Positions 42,320-51,211 of a stretch of 64,000 nt of DNA are shown here, piece after piece. The notes beneath the pieces were generated by a model, which was given only the letters and a program-made list of their open reading frames with translations, was not told the origin of the DNA and did no database searches. Every line of letters begins with the position of its first letter. Position 1 is the stretch's first letter. Source of the DNA: DATAEG01 sp963703085 (GTDB lineage Bacteria > Actinomycetota > Actinomycetes > Mycobacteriales > Jatrophihabitantaceae); assembly GCA_963703085.1 (NCBI GenBank), contig OY969789.1, positions 62,001 through 126,000 on the forward strand, in the 5' to 3' direction. The position numbers were made by a program, and so were the translations under genes.

Positions 42320-43075
42320 GTGACCTTCGTCCGCCTCCTGCCGGCCACCACCTCGGCCGCCGTCGCCGGGCGGTTGACTGCGTGGACCAATGCCTGGTTC
42401 GCCGGCCTGGCCGGCCCCGATGACGTGCTCGCCGGCGTCCGCGCCGCCGGGCCGACCCAGCTCGTCGACGGTCTGGGCGCGCACCCCGAGCCGCTGGCCG
42501 CGGTGCTGATCGAGTGGCGCCGACGCGGTGCCACCGCGTGCCGGGTCGTGCTGCCGGTGCCAGGTGACGTGCGGGGACTGCCCGGGCCGGACGACGTGCG
42601 CAGCGCGGCATTGCAGGCGGGCAGCGCTGTCCTCGCCGCAGGCACCGCTGCCGTCCCCGCCACCGGGCCGGCCCAGTGGTCGTGGTTCGAGACCGATCCG
42701 GCGCCGCGCGACACCGTGCATCTGCGCGAGGCCGAGGTCGACCTGATGGCAGCCATGCGCGAGACCGCCGACGCCTTCGCCGCGTTGGGGCCGAGCCGTT
42801 GGCATGACGACACCGCAGCCCGGTTGTCCGGCGCGCGCCGCGGTGACGTCGACCTGAGCCTGCCACCAGGCCATCCACAACAGGCGGTTCGGCTCCTCGC
42901 GCTGGCGCACCGACTCGCGGCGGCCGTGGAGCTCGCCGCCGACCACCGATCCGACGGCTCCATCACCGCCGCCGATGCGACCGCCCGCGCTGCGGCCTTG
43001 CGGACTCTGGCGACTGCGATACGCCGCGCCCTTGTCGCAGGCTACAGCGCGACTGTCGATTCGCCCGTCGATTGA
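42320..43075 (+). CDS. Conserved hypothetical protein (possibly at the Rv1486c position)
   Basis: 251 aa from GTG 42320. The composition is Ala/Arg-rich but consistent throughout, with no membrane segment or signal. Recognisable stretches are FVRLLPATTSAAVAGRLTAW, IEWRRRGATACRVVLPVPGD and the helical C-terminus LLALAHRLAAAVELAADH. I do not recognise a domain. It is the only gene of this block on the plus strand, between ferrochelatase and DUF3097/NfeD, where mycobacteria have the oppositely oriented Rv1486c, so it may be that gene's counterpart. The candidate structured RNA ends 62 bases upstream. Confidence 0.65.
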   Translation: MTFVRLLPATTSAAVAGRLTAWTNAWFAGLAGPDDVLAGVRAAGPTQLVDGLGAHPEPLAAVLIEWRRRGATACRVVLPVPGDVRGLPGPDDVRSAALQAGSAVLAAGTAAVPATGPAQWSWFETDPAPRDTVHLREAEVDLMAAMRETADAFAALGPSRWHDDTAARLSGARRGDVDLSLPPGHPQQAVRLLALAHRLAAAVELAADHRSDGSITAADATARAAALRTLATAIRRALVAGYSATVDSPVD

Positions 43076-43081
43076 GCCGGC

Positions 43082-44119
43082 TCAGGCACTGCGCGTGATG
43101 CAACACCCGGCGCCCACCGGGCACTGGTCCGCCGCCGGGCCGAACTGGCCCACCGCCAACCGCGGTGCGCCGTCGAGTTGCTCGCGGACGAGCTGGCGGA
43201 TCGTCGAAATGAACGCCGGGTGGGTACCCGCCGTGGCGGCCCGGACGCACTGGATGCCGAGCCGCTTGGCTGTTTCGGCGGCCTCCGTGTCCAAGTCCCA
43301 GAGCACTTCCAGGTGGTCGGAGACGAATCCCGTCGGGCAGAGCACCACCGCGCGGGCGCCCGCGTCGGCCACCGCCACCAGGTGGTCGTTCACGTCCGGT
43401 TCCAGCCAGGGCACCTGCGGCGGTCCGGACCGGGACTGCCACACCAGGTCGAACTCCGCGCCGACACCACGGACGGCATCGGCCACCAGCCGTGCGGTCT
43501 CGCGTTGCTGCCTGCTGTAGAGGTGCCCGTCCGGGCCGGCCTGCTCGTCCGCGCGAGCCGGCACCGAGTGGGCCGTGAAGACCAGCCGGGCCTCATCACG
43601 AAGATCTGCCGGCAGCTCACCCAGCGCGGCCCGGACCGCCGCGACGTTTGCCTCGACGAAGCCCGGGTGGTTGAAGAAATGCCGCAGCTTGATCAGGTCG
43701 GGCGCACCGGCGCCCACTTCGTCCCGCGCGGCGGCAAGGTCCTCGCGGTACTGCCGGCAGCTGGAGTAGCCACCGGTCGCGCTCGTCGCCAGCACCAACG
43801 CCCGGCGCACTCCGGCATCGCGCATCGAGCGCACCGTCTCGCTCAGGAACGGCCGCCAGTTGCGATTGCCCCAGTGCATCGCCAGGTCGATGCCGTGTTC
43901 GGAGAAGTCGGTTCCCAACGCCTGGAGCAGGGCCCGGTTCTGCGCATTGATCGGTGAGATCCCGCCGAAGTGCTGGTAGTGCCCGGCCACGTCCTGCAGC
44001 CGCTCATCCGGGATACCCCGGCCGCGCGTCACGTTCCGCAGGAACGGCATGACCTCGTCCGGGCCCTCCGGCCCACCGAAACCGAGCAGCAGGAAAGCGT
44101 CGAACGGAGCCTCAGCCAT
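43082..44119 (-). CDS. hemH: Ferrochelatase (coproporphyrin type), Fe-S form
   Basis: 345-aa enzyme inserting ferrous iron into a porphyrin; in actinobacteria the substrate is coproporphyrin III. Landmarks: LLLGFGGPEGP (about 10-20), HYQHFGGISPIN, MHWGNRNWRPFL and the catalytic-histidine segment FTAHSVP (about 186-192). Cysteines for a [2Fe-2S] cluster, typical of actinobacterial enzymes, are present: one in YSSCRQY and three in QCPVGAGCC near the C-terminus. It follows the InhA-like gene by 9 bp on the same strand. Confidence 0.95.
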   Translation of the reverse strand: MAEAPFDAFLLLGFGGPEGPDEVMPFLRNVTRGRGIPDERLQDVAGHYQHFGGISPINAQNRALLQALGTDFSEHGIDLAMHWGNRNWRPFLSETVRSMRDAGVRRALVLATSATGGYSSCRQYREDLAAARDEVGAGAPDLIKLRHFFNHPGFVEANVAAVRAALGELPADLRDEARLVFTAHSVPARADEQAGPDGHLYSRQQRETARLVADAVRGVGAEFDLVWQSRSGPPQVPWLEPDVNDHLVAVADAGARAVVLCPTGFVSDHLEVLWDLDTEAAETAKRLGIQCVRAATAGTHPAFISTIRQLVREQLDGAPRLAVGQFGPAADQCPVGAGCCITRSA

Positions 44120-44128
44120 GGTCGGCTT

Positions 44129-44896
44129 TCATACGCCCATCGCGTGGAATCCACCGTCAGCGTGCAGCATCTCGCCGGTGGTGGTGGGCAGCCAGTCGCT
44201 CAGCAAGGCAGCGCAGGTCCGGGCCACCGGCTCGGCGTCGGTGTTGTCCCAGCCCAGCGGTGCACGGGTGTCCCAGGCATCCTCGAATTCGCTGAAGCCG
44301 GGGATGCTCTTGGCCGCCATCGTGCGCACCGGGCCGGCGGCCACCACATTGACCCGGATCTTGCGGGGTCCGAGCTCGCGGGCCAGGTACCGCGATGCGG
44401 ACTCCAGGCCCGCTTTCGCGACGCCCATCCAGTCGTAGGCCGGCCAGGCCACGCGCGCGTCGAAGGTCATCCCGACGATCGATCCGCCGGCGTCGCCGAA
44501 GAGCGGCAAGGTGGCGACGGCAAGGGACTTCAGCGAGAACGCGGACACCTGCACGGCGGTGGCGACGTCCTCCCACGGCGCGTCGAGGAACCCGCCGCCC
44601 AGGCATGACGGCGGCGCGAACCCGATCGAGTGCAACACACCGTCGAGTCCGTCGACATGCTCGCGCACCCGATCGGCCAGGCCATTGAGATGCTCCGGAT
44701 CGGTCACGTCCATCTCGATCAGCGCCGCCGGCTTCGGCAGCTTGCGGGCAACCCGCTCGACCAGCGACATCCGTCCGTAACCGGTGAGCACCACCTCAGC
44801 GCCTTGCTCCTGCGCCACCCGAGCCACCGAGAAAGCGATCGACGCGTCGGTGATGACTCCGGTGATGAGCAGGCGCTTGCCATCGAGCAGTCCCAT
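44129..44896 (-). CDS. fabI: Enoyl-ACP reductase, InhA/FabI type
   Basis: 255-aa NADH-dependent enoyl-ACP reductase completing each fatty-acid elongation cycle. It carries the short-chain dehydrogenase features of InhA: the glycine-rich LLITGVITDASIAFSVA (about 9-25), HSIGFAPP (about 90-97), MTFDARVAWPAYDWMGVAKAG (split at the Tyr-x6-Lys catalytic pair, about 147-167) and VAAGPVRTMAA. The similarity is closer to mycobacterial InhA than to Escherichia coli FabI. It is in an operon with fabG upstream and hemH downstream, the same order as fabG1-inhA-hemZ. Confidence 0.94.
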   Translation of the reverse strand: MGLLDGKRLLITGVITDASIAFSVARVAQEQGAEVVLTGYGRMSLVERVARKLPKPAALIEMDVTDPEHLNGLADRVREHVDGLDGVLHSIGFAPPSCLGGGFLDAPWEDVATAVQVSAFSLKSLAVATLPLFGDAGGSIVGMTFDARVAWPAYDWMGVAKAGLESASRYLARELGPRKIRVNVVAAGPVRTMAAKSIPGFSEFEDAWDTRAPLGWDNTDAEPVARTCAALLSDWLPTTTGEMLHADGGFHAMGV

Positions 44897-44922
44897 GAAG
44901 TGATGCCTTCCTGTCGTCGTGG

Positions 44923-45627
44923 TCAGAGGCCCATCGAAACGCCGCCGTCGACGGCAAGGATCGAGCCGGTGACGTAGCCGGCGTCCGGTGATGCCAGGTA
45001 CCGCGCAGCGGCCGCGATCTCCTCGACGCGTCCGTAGCGACGCAGCGGCACCCCGGCGAGGATCTCCGCCTTGCGGGCATCGGTCATCGCCGCGGTCATG
45101 TCGGTGTCGATGAACCCCGGCGCAATGACGTTGGCGGTGATGCTGCGGCTGCCCAACTCGCGGGCGATGGACCGGGCCAGGCCGATGAGCCCGGACTTGC
45201 TGGCGGCGTAGTTCACCTGTCCCGGGGCACCCATCATCCCGACCACCGAGGAGATGAAGATCATCCGGCCGCGCTTCATCTTCAGCATGCCGCCGGCAGC
45301 GCGCTTCGCCACCCGGTACGCCCCGGTCAGGTTCGCGTCGACAACCGACGCGAACGACTCCTCGGACATGCGCAACAGCAGGGTGTCGTCGGTCGTCCCG
45401 GCGTTGGACACCAGCACCTCGACCGGGCCGTGCTTGGCTTCGATCTCGGTGAATGCGGCATCGACGGCCGCAGTATCGGTGACGTCGCAGGCCACGCCGA
45501 CCAGGCCGTCCGGGGCCCCACTGCCGCGATGGGTGACCGCGACCCGATCACCGTCGGCAAGGAATGCCTGAGCGATCGCCAACCCGATGCCGCGGTTGCC
45601 GCCAGTCACGAGCACCGATCGGTCCAT
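44923..45627 (-). CDS. fabG: 3-oxoacyl-ACP reductase
   Basis: 234-aa short-chain dehydrogenase, NADPH-dependent reductase of fatty-acid elongation. GGNRGIGLAIA (about 9-19), SNAGTTDD (about 75-82) and the catalytic NYAASKSGL (about 141-149) are intact. It is the MabA/FabG1 counterpart placed directly before the enoyl reductase (26-bp gap), so both are likely translated from one mRNA. It is 57 bp after the VWA gene stop on the same strand. Confidence 0.94.
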   Translation of the reverse strand: MDRSVLVTGGNRGIGLAIAQAFLADGDRVAVTHRGSGAPDGLVGVACDVTDTAAVDAAFTEIEAKHGPVEVLVSNAGTTDDTLLLRMSEESFASVVDANLTGAYRVAKRAAGGMLKMKRGRMIFISSVVGMMGAPGQVNYAASKSGLIGLARSIARELGSRSITANVIAPGFIDTDMTAAMTDARKAEILAGVPLRRYGRVEEIAAAARYLASPDAGYVTGSILAVDGGVSMGL

Positions 45628-45684
45628 GCCGCGAGGCTACTGGGTGCCCGATTGCGAGCCCCAGCCAGCGACTTGGTGGGGTGA

Positions 45685-46644
45685 TTAGACGAGCCGGCCA
45701 CCCCAGAGCAGGGATGCGGCGGCGGCGGCCATTGCGAACAGCAGCCCGATCGCCAGGAACCGCCAGCTCACGTCCTTGCGCACCGTGCGGTATCCGATCT
45801 GCGAGCCGAGATCCTTGTAAATCTTGGACAGCTCCTGCTCGGACACCGCGGTATGGAACGTGCCACCGGTGATGTCGGCCAGCGCAGCCAGCGTCTTGGT
45901 GTCAGCGGGAACGGACTGCACTCCCTCACCGGGCAGCTCGACCGTGCCGGTTGGCGTGCCGAAGGCGATGGTCGCGATCGGGATGTGCGCCTTGGCCGCA
46001 TCGGCGGCCGCATCCTTCGGGTCCTTGCCGGAGTTGCTCGTCCCATCGCTGAGCAACACGATCTGCGACGGCGGCGGCTTGCTGCCCTTGGCCGTCGTGG
46101 CGGTGGTGAACGTGTTGATCGCATCGAGACTGGCCTCGACCGCATCGCCGATAGCCGTCGATTCGCGCAGCTCCAACGAGCTCACCGCTGCCTTGAACGA
46201 CTCCCGGTCGACGGTGGGCGGCACCTTCACCTCCGCCGACTTCGCGAACGACACCAGGCCGAGGTTCACCTTCGGGGGCAGCAGGTCGGCGAACTTCTCT
46301 GCTGCCGTCTTCGCCGCGTCCAACCTGTTCGGCAGGACGTCGGTGGCCTCCATCGACAGCGAGACGTCCAACGCCAGCATGACCGTGGCCTCTTCGCGCG
46401 GCACCCGGGCCGCCGCGGTCGGACGGGCGACGCCGACGCTCAACACGCACAGCGCGATCAGCAGCAACGCAAAGGTCAGGTGCCGGCGCCAGCCCGGCCG
46501 GCGAGGCGCGATCGACGCGAGCAGCCCGGCATTGGAGAACCGTGCGACGTACTGCCGGCGGCGCAGCTGCACCACGACGTACAGGCCGACCAGCGCGACG
46601 ATGCCGAGCAACAGCCACAACCACTGCGGGGAGGCGAACCTCAT
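45685..46644 (-). CDS. VWA-domain membrane protein (Rv1481 type)
   Basis: 319 aa: two membrane helices at the N-terminus (about 7-27 and 52-70), a von Willebrand A domain (about 85-280) with the MIDAS sequence DVSLS in LALDVSLSMEA, and a last helix (about 296-315). The topology places the VWA domain between anchors, like BatA/BatB proteins. It works with DUF58 and MoxR, whose genes come just before it; its start overlaps the DUF58 stop by 4 bases. It is probably an envelope adaptor assembled by MoxR. Confidence 0.92.
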   Translation of the reverse strand: MRFASPQWLWLLLGIVALVGLYVVVQLRRRQYVARFSNAGLLASIAPRRPGWRRHLTFALLLIALCVLSVGVARPTAAARVPREEATVMLALDVSLSMEATDVLPNRLDAAKTAAEKFADLLPPKVNLGLVSFAKSAEVKVPPTVDRESFKAAVSSLELRESTAIGDAVEASLDAINTFTTATTAKGSKPPPSQIVLLSDGTSNSGKDPKDAAADAAKAHIPIATIAFGTPTGTVELPGEGVQSVPADTKTLAALADITGGTFHTAVSEQELSKIYKDLGSQIGYRTVRKDVSWRFLAIGLLFAMAAAAASLLWGGRLV

Positions 46645-47582
46645 AGCCGAGCCCCTCCCCTCGTCCGACGCTGCGCGAGCACGAAGCGCAGCACGTCGTC
46701 CAACCAGTCCCTGTCAGTATGGAGCTGCAAATGAGCAGCCGATGCGTGTCTCAGCATGGACGCGATCCGCTCCCGCTGGCCGATCGCGGCGGCCGCGTAC
46801 CGCTGGCGCAGATCGATCTTGCTGGTCTGAACTTCCAGTTGGTCGCCGGTCTCCGGATCGATGAAGGTCACCAGCCCGGCATCCGGCAGTGCCAGTTCGG
46901 ACGGATCGACGATCTCGATGCCCAACAGCTGATGGCGGTGGCCCAGGCCGCGCAGCGGGCGGACCCAGTCCTCGTCACCGAGGAAGTCCGACACGACGGC
47001 TACCAGCCCGCGCCGCCGCGGTGGGCGGCGCACCATTTCCAGCGCGAGCGCCAGGTCGCCGCGCCGGCCCCGGGAGGCTCGCGGTGTGTCGGCGATGCGC
47101 TTGATCAGACCGCGCGCGTGCGAGCTGCCAGCAAGCGCTGGAATGCGGTAGGTCTGCTCGCCGGTCGTGACGATCGCGCCCACTCGGTTGCCACCGCGCG
47201 CGGTCAGGTGGGCAACGGCCGTGATCGCCGCGAACACCAGCTCGCGCTTCTCGCTGCGCGCCGTTCCGACATCCAGGCTCGGGGACAGGTCGACGACGAT
47301 CCAGGTCTCCAGCTCGCGGTCGGCGATCGTTTGCCGGACGTGCGGGACGGTGGTCCGCGCGGTCACCGGCCAGTCCATCCGGCGCACGTCGTCGCCCGGG
47401 TAGTACAACCGCGACTCGGCCGTCTCCGAGCCCGGGCCGGGAATGAGTCCGAGGTAGTTGCCCTGCAGCAGTCCGTCGAGGCGTTGCCGGACGAGCAGCT
47501 CCAGCTTGCGCAGCACCGGCTCCGCGGCAGCGGTGACGATCGGGCCCTCGCTCACGTCAGACCCGGATCGGACGCAGGTCAC
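46641..47582 (-). CDS. DUF58 domain protein (Rv1480 type)
   Basis: 313 aa. The central DUF58/VWA-like segment has the family hallmark YYPGDDVRRMDWPVTART (about residues 61-78) after LDGLLQGNYLGLIPGPGSE, then ETWIVVDLSPSLDVG as the degenerate MIDAS. No membrane helix is seen. GTG 47582 is used; GTG 47555 (VSEGPIVTAAAEPVL) is a good alternative. It follows moxR by 12 bp and is coupled to the VWA gene. Confidence 0.9.
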   Translation of the reverse strand: MTCVRSGSDVSEGPIVTAAAEPVLRKLELLVRQRLDGLLQGNYLGLIPGPGSETAESRLYYPGDDVRRMDWPVTARTTVPHVRQTIADRELETWIVVDLSPSLDVGTARSEKRELVFAAITAVAHLTARGGNRVGAIVTTGEQTYRIPALAGSSHARGLIKRIADTPRASRGRRGDLALALEMVRRPPRRRGLVAVVSDFLGDEDWVRPLRGLGHRHQLLGIEIVDPSELALPDAGLVTFIDPETGDQLEVQTSKIDLRQRYAAAAIGQRERIASMLRHASAAHLQLHTDRDWLDDVLRFVLAQRRTRGGARL

Positions 47583-47594
47583 CCCGGGTGCCGG

Positions 47595-48671
47595 TCATGC
47601 CGTCCGCTCCCCCATCGCCGGTCCGGGCGGCTGGCCGAAGCCGGGAGGCGGTGGCCCGAAAGCCGGTGGCGCACCGGCGCGTTGGCGCTGCGAGATCTGC
47701 GGCAAGGCAACGGTCTCCAGGATGCGCCGCACCGCATGGCTGGCCGGGACACCGTCGGCGATCGCGTCGTAGGACAGCACGAGTCGGTGCGCGAGCACGT
47801 CCGGCGCGATGTCCAACACGTCCTGCGGAAGCACGTAGTCGCGTCCGCGCATCAGTGCCATCGCCCGGCCGGCAGCCACCAGGCCGAGGCTGGCCCGGGG
47901 GCTGGCACCGTAGGACACCCACGACGCCACGTCGCGCAAGCCGATCTGCCCCGGCGTCCGGGTGGCCAGGACGAGCCGCACCACATAGTCGACGATGGCG
48001 TGATGCACGAAGACCCGGCCGGCGGTCTTCTGCAGGCGCAGCAGGTCCTCGGCTGAGATCACCGGCGTCGCGACCGGTGGGTCCACGCCCATCCGGTACA
48101 CGATCTCGCGCTCTTCGGCGGCGGTCGGGTACCCCACCGGGATCTTCATCAGGAAACGGTCCCGCTGCGCTTCCGGCAGCGGGTACACGCCCTCGCTCTC
48201 GATCGGGTTCTGGGTGGCCAACACCAGGAACGGCAGCGGCACGCCGTAGCGCTCGCCACCGATCGTCACGTGTCCTTCGGCCATCACCTCGAGCAGGGCT
48301 GACTGCACCTTCGCCGGTGCCCGGTTGATCTCGTCGGCGAGCACGAAGTTCGCGAACACCGGGCCGAGCTCGGTGTCGAACTTCTCCTTGCTCGGTTGGT
48401 AGATCCGGGTGCCGACGATGTCCGACGGGACCAGGTCGGGGGTGAACTGCAGTCGGGAGAAGCTGGCGCCGACGGTCTTCGCGAATGTCTCGACGGCCAG
48501 CGTCTTGGCCACTCCCGGGACGCCCTCGAGCAGGCAGTGCCCGCGGGCCAGCAGGCTGACCATCATCCGCTCGACCAGACGTTCCTGACCGACGATCACC
48601 CGCTTGACCTCGAACATCACCCGTTCCAGCGAGCTGGCATCCGACGCGGGCGTTTGTGGTGCAGCGGTCAT
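47595..48671 (-). CDS. moxR: MoxR family AAA+ ATPase
   Basis: 358-aa AAA+ chaperone-like ATPase. Walker A LLEGVPGVAKT (about 50-60), Walker B FVLADEINRAP (about 109-119) and sensor region FLVLATQNPIESEG (about 148-161) are complete; the helical lid follows, and the C-terminal 30 residues are Pro/Gly-rich and probably disordered. MoxR proteins activate or insert cofactors into VWA proteins; the next two genes encode DUF58 and VWA partners. It is 45 bp after the NlpC/P60 gene on the same strand, matching the Rv1477-Rv1481 order. Confidence 0.94.
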   Translation of the reverse strand: MTAAPQTPASDASSLERVMFEVKRVIVGQERLVERMMVSLLARGHCLLEGVPGVAKTLAVETFAKTVGASFSRLQFTPDLVPSDIVGTRIYQPSKEKFDTELGPVFANFVLADEINRAPAKVQSALLEVMAEGHVTIGGERYGVPLPFLVLATQNPIESEGVYPLPEAQRDRFLMKIPVGYPTAAEEREIVYRMGVDPPVATPVISAEDLLRLQKTAGRVFVHHAIVDYVVRLVLATRTPGQIGLRDVASWVSYGASPRASLGLVAAGRAMALMRGRDYVLPQDVLDIAPDVLAHRLVLSYDAIADGVPASHAVRRILETVALPQISQRQRAGAPPAFGPPPPGFGQPPGPAMGERTA

Positions 48672-48716
48672 CGCTTCACGGTACGGGACGTACCGCAGAA
48701 CGGGTCGGGCTGGTGG

Positions 48717-50048
48717 TCAGCTGCCGGGGCGCACCGCGCCGGCCCACTCGTCCATCCAGAACTGGCTGATCCGGACGTGATCGCCGCTCTGCGGTGCCTG
48801 GATGACCAGCCCGCCGCCGATGTACATCACGACGTGGTGAGCGTGGTACGGGTTGCCGTCGTAGGCGTAGAGGATCAGGTCCCCGGGCATCAGCTGGTCC
48901 GGCGACGGGTGGACGCTGCCCATGTTCCACTGGCTCGGCGCGTAGTCCACCGTGTAGACGCCGAGCTGCGCCCAGGCGTACATCGTCAGCCCGGCGCAGT
49001 CGAACCCGATCTTGTGGCAGTCACCGTAGAAGGTGGTGACGGCGTCCATGCAGTCGCCGTAGGTCGGCCCGTGGAAGGACCCGCCGCCCCAGGCGTACGG
49101 CGTGCCCAGCCACTTCTCCGCGTAGTACACCGCGGCGCGGCCCTTGGCCGGCGTCCAGCTGCCACTGGGCGCGGCATGGCCCCCTCCGCCGGAGCCGCCG
49201 CCCGACGGATGACTGTTCTGTGCTTGGCGCTGCAAGAGCAGTCGCAGGGCTGCACGCTTCTTCGCGGCAGCCACGGCTGCCAGCCGGAGCTGCTCCTTGT
49301 GCCACGCGTTGTATGCGGCCTGCTGGTTCTGCAAGCCGGTGAGCCGCATACCGGCGGCCTGCAGTTGACTCTCGTAAGTGGCTTTTTGCCCACGGAACGC
49401 GGACTGCGCGGACTTCGCCAGGGCCAACTCCTTCTGCGCCGCCTTGAAGGCGAGGTCAGCCTGGTTCTTCGCCTGGGTCTGCTTCGCGACGGCCGTGCGA
49501 GCCGCGGCGTCGGCATTGGACTTGGCCACGGTCGCCCGGCTCAGATCGCCGATGCCGTTGATCTGCCGCGACGACGTGTAGTTGTTCAGGTCGCCGCGGG
49601 CCAGGAGTGCACTGGGGTCTTCGGCGGTGAGCAGCCCGGATGCATCCACCTCGCCGTTCATGTACACCGAGCGCAGGAAGAGCTGAAACTTGGTGTTCGC
49701 GTCGGTGACATTCTTCCGCGCCTTTGCCACGTTCCGCTTCGCGGTCGTGGCGGCGTCGGTGGCAGCACGCAAGTCGATGATCGCCTTGTTGACGCGCTGC
49801 TGGGCGAAGGCCGCTTTGTCGTTCTGGCGTTTCACCTTGGCGTCCGCGGCGGCCAGCAACCCGGTGATGCGTTTGACGTCTCTGGCTGCCTGCGCCTTCA
49901 CCGCGGCGGCCTGATCGAGCTGCTTCTTGGTGGGGTGCTTGGGCGGGGCGGCAGAGCCGATCGGAGCGAAAGCCACGGACAGCGTCAGCGCGAGGGCCAG
50001 TACTGCCAGCAGCGCCAGCGGACGCCGGACGATTCGAGCTGCCACCAC
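48717..50048 (-). CDS. NlpC/P60 peptidoglycan hydrolase with coiled-coil domain (RipA type)
   Basis: 443-aa exported endopeptidase that cuts peptidoglycan stem peptides during division. A signal peptide (1-33) precedes a long Ala/Lys/Gln-rich coiled coil (about 40-270), a Gly/Ser linker (about 280-295) and the NlpC/P60 domain (about 300-443). The catalytic Cys is about residue 351 in FDCAGL, and the His is in the HAHHVVMY segment (about 402-409). The architecture matches RipA; the shorter RipB that follows it in mycobacteria is missing. It heads the hydrolase-moxR-DUF58-VWA cluster. A 164-bp leader separates it from the PAP2 stop; I saw no convincing c-di-AMP riboswitch there. Confidence 0.92.
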   Translation of the reverse strand: MVAARIVRRPLALLAVLALALTLSVAFAPIGSAAPPKHPTKKQLDQAAAVKAQAARDVKRITGLLAAADAKVKRQNDKAAFAQQRVNKAIIDLRAATDAATTAKRNVAKARKNVTDANTKFQLFLRSVYMNGEVDASGLLTAEDPSALLARGDLNNYTSSRQINGIGDLSRATVAKSNADAAARTAVAKQTQAKNQADLAFKAAQKELALAKSAQSAFRGQKATYESQLQAAGMRLTGLQNQQAAYNAWHKEQLRLAAVAAAKKRAALRLLLQRQAQNSHPSGGGSGGGGHAAPSGSWTPAKGRAAVYYAEKWLGTPYAWGGGSFHGPTYGDCMDAVTTFYGDCHKIGFDCAGLTMYAWAQLGVYTVDYAPSQWNMGSVHPSPDQLMPGDLILYAYDGNPYHAHHVVMYIGGGLVIQAPQSGDHVRISQFWMDEWAGAVRPGS

Positions 50049-50212
50049 GACGGTCCCTTTCTCGTGGCGCGGGCGCGCAGGATCTGCGCCGGGGGCCGCA
50101 CCGTCTGTCGAACAGCTCTAGAGAACCATGCGACCCAACTGTCACACAAGTGCTCAGCCGAACCGTGCCTATTCGAGCGGTGTGTCGCAGTGCAGGGCAG
50201 GGTGCGGTTGTG

Positions 50213-51211
50213 CTAAGAGGCTTGTGCCGGAATTCGGGCCTTTGCTCCCGGTGCCGGGGTGACCCGGGCAGGATGGCGGCGCTCCCAGGCGTTCGACAGC
50301 GCATGCACGACCAGCGCGTAGCCGACGCCGGCCACCACGTCCACGACGTAGTGCTCGCCCATGTACACCAGGGCCACGCCCATGAGGACCGGGTAGCCCA
50401 GCAGGATCCAGCGCCACCGACCGGTGAAACTGCTCAGCACGAACAGCATGATGATCGAGGAGTACGCCGTGTGCAGGGACGGCATGGCGGCCACCGGGTT
50501 CGAGGCGACCTGTCCTTCCTGCAGCAGGTTGCCGGCGTGGTTGATGTGCAGCCAGAACCAGCCACGCCCCGAGGCCCGGATGACCGGCCCGATCACGCCC
50601 TCCTGCGCGGCGTACCACGGCGGCGCGGCCGGGAACAGGACATAGGTGACCAGCCCGGCCAGCGCGAGTGCGATCACGCGGCGGACGAAGCGCACCCAGA
50701 GGGCCCGGTTGCGCACCCACAGGATCGCGGCTGTGATCGGAGTGGCAAGGAAGTGCGAGGTGTAAACGATGGTGGCGACGGCGTCGTACCAGTGCGGCGA
50801 ACCGGGGGTCAGAAAGCGGTGCTGCAACCAGGTCGTCGGATTGACCCCGAAGAGTGCGTGATCGGCGGCGGCGATGTCCGACACGTGCAGCGGCATCCCC
50901 AGCGCATCGGCGATGCCCCGCGAGTAGTCATATGCGACCAGCACTGCGGTGAACGGCAGCCAGTCGAACAGCACCTGCTTGAAGGACTGCCAGCCACGGC
51001 CGAGGCACGGGATCGCCAGGCCCACCAAGATGATGAGCAGCAGGCTGCCCCGGTCGGTCGGGATTCCGACGGTCACGATCAGGGCGATCAACAGCACCAC
51101 GTAACCGATCCCGGCGAACCGACGGATACGCGACCAGCGCCGATCATCCGGAGGGCTCTGTTCGGCAGGCTGCGTAGCTACCTGATCCTCGCCCTCGTCC
51201 GGCGCCGTCAC
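50213..51211 (-). CDS. PAP2/AUR1-like membrane phosphatase or inositolphosphotransferase
   Basis: 332 aa with about six membrane helices after a charged 35-residue N-terminus. The PAP2 motifs are the AUR1-like version: AAMPSLHTAYSSI (about 235-247) and GEHYVVDVVAG (about 283-293) with the catalytic histidines. Family members dephosphorylate lipid phosphates or transfer inositol phosphate. GTG 51211 overlaps the sirtuin stop (GTGA), so the two are coupled; the longer open frame upstream is antisense-like low-complexity sequence. It lies between the sirtuin and the peptidoglycan hydrolase, a pairing not found in mycobacteria. Confidence 0.83.
   Translation of the reverse strand: MTAPDEGEDQVATQPAEQSPPDDRRWSRIRRFAGIGYVVLLIALIVTVGIPTDRGSLLLIILVGLAIPCLGRGWQSFKQVLFDWLPFTAVLVAYDYSRGIADALGMPLHVSDIAAADHALFGVNPTTWLQHRFLTPGSPHWYDAVATIVYTSHFLATPITAAILWVRNRALWVRFVRRVIALALAGLVTYVLFPAAPPWYAAQEGVIGPVIRASGRGWFWLHINHAGNLLQEGQVASNPVAAMPSLHTAYSSIIMLFVLSSFTGRWRWILLGYPVLMGVALVYMGEHYVVDVVAGVGYALVVHALSNAWERRHPARVTPAPGAKARIPAQAS

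Noticed and set aside
42093..42323. 76-aa plus-strand ORF over the intergenic hairpins
   Set aside because: It consists mainly of the translated hairpin repeats and overlaps the start of the next gene; structure explains the sequence better.
50049..50212. c-di-AMP (ydaO) riboswitch before the NlpC/P60 gene
   Set aside because: Known before related genes in actinobacteria, but the 164-bp leader does not show the conserved blocks.
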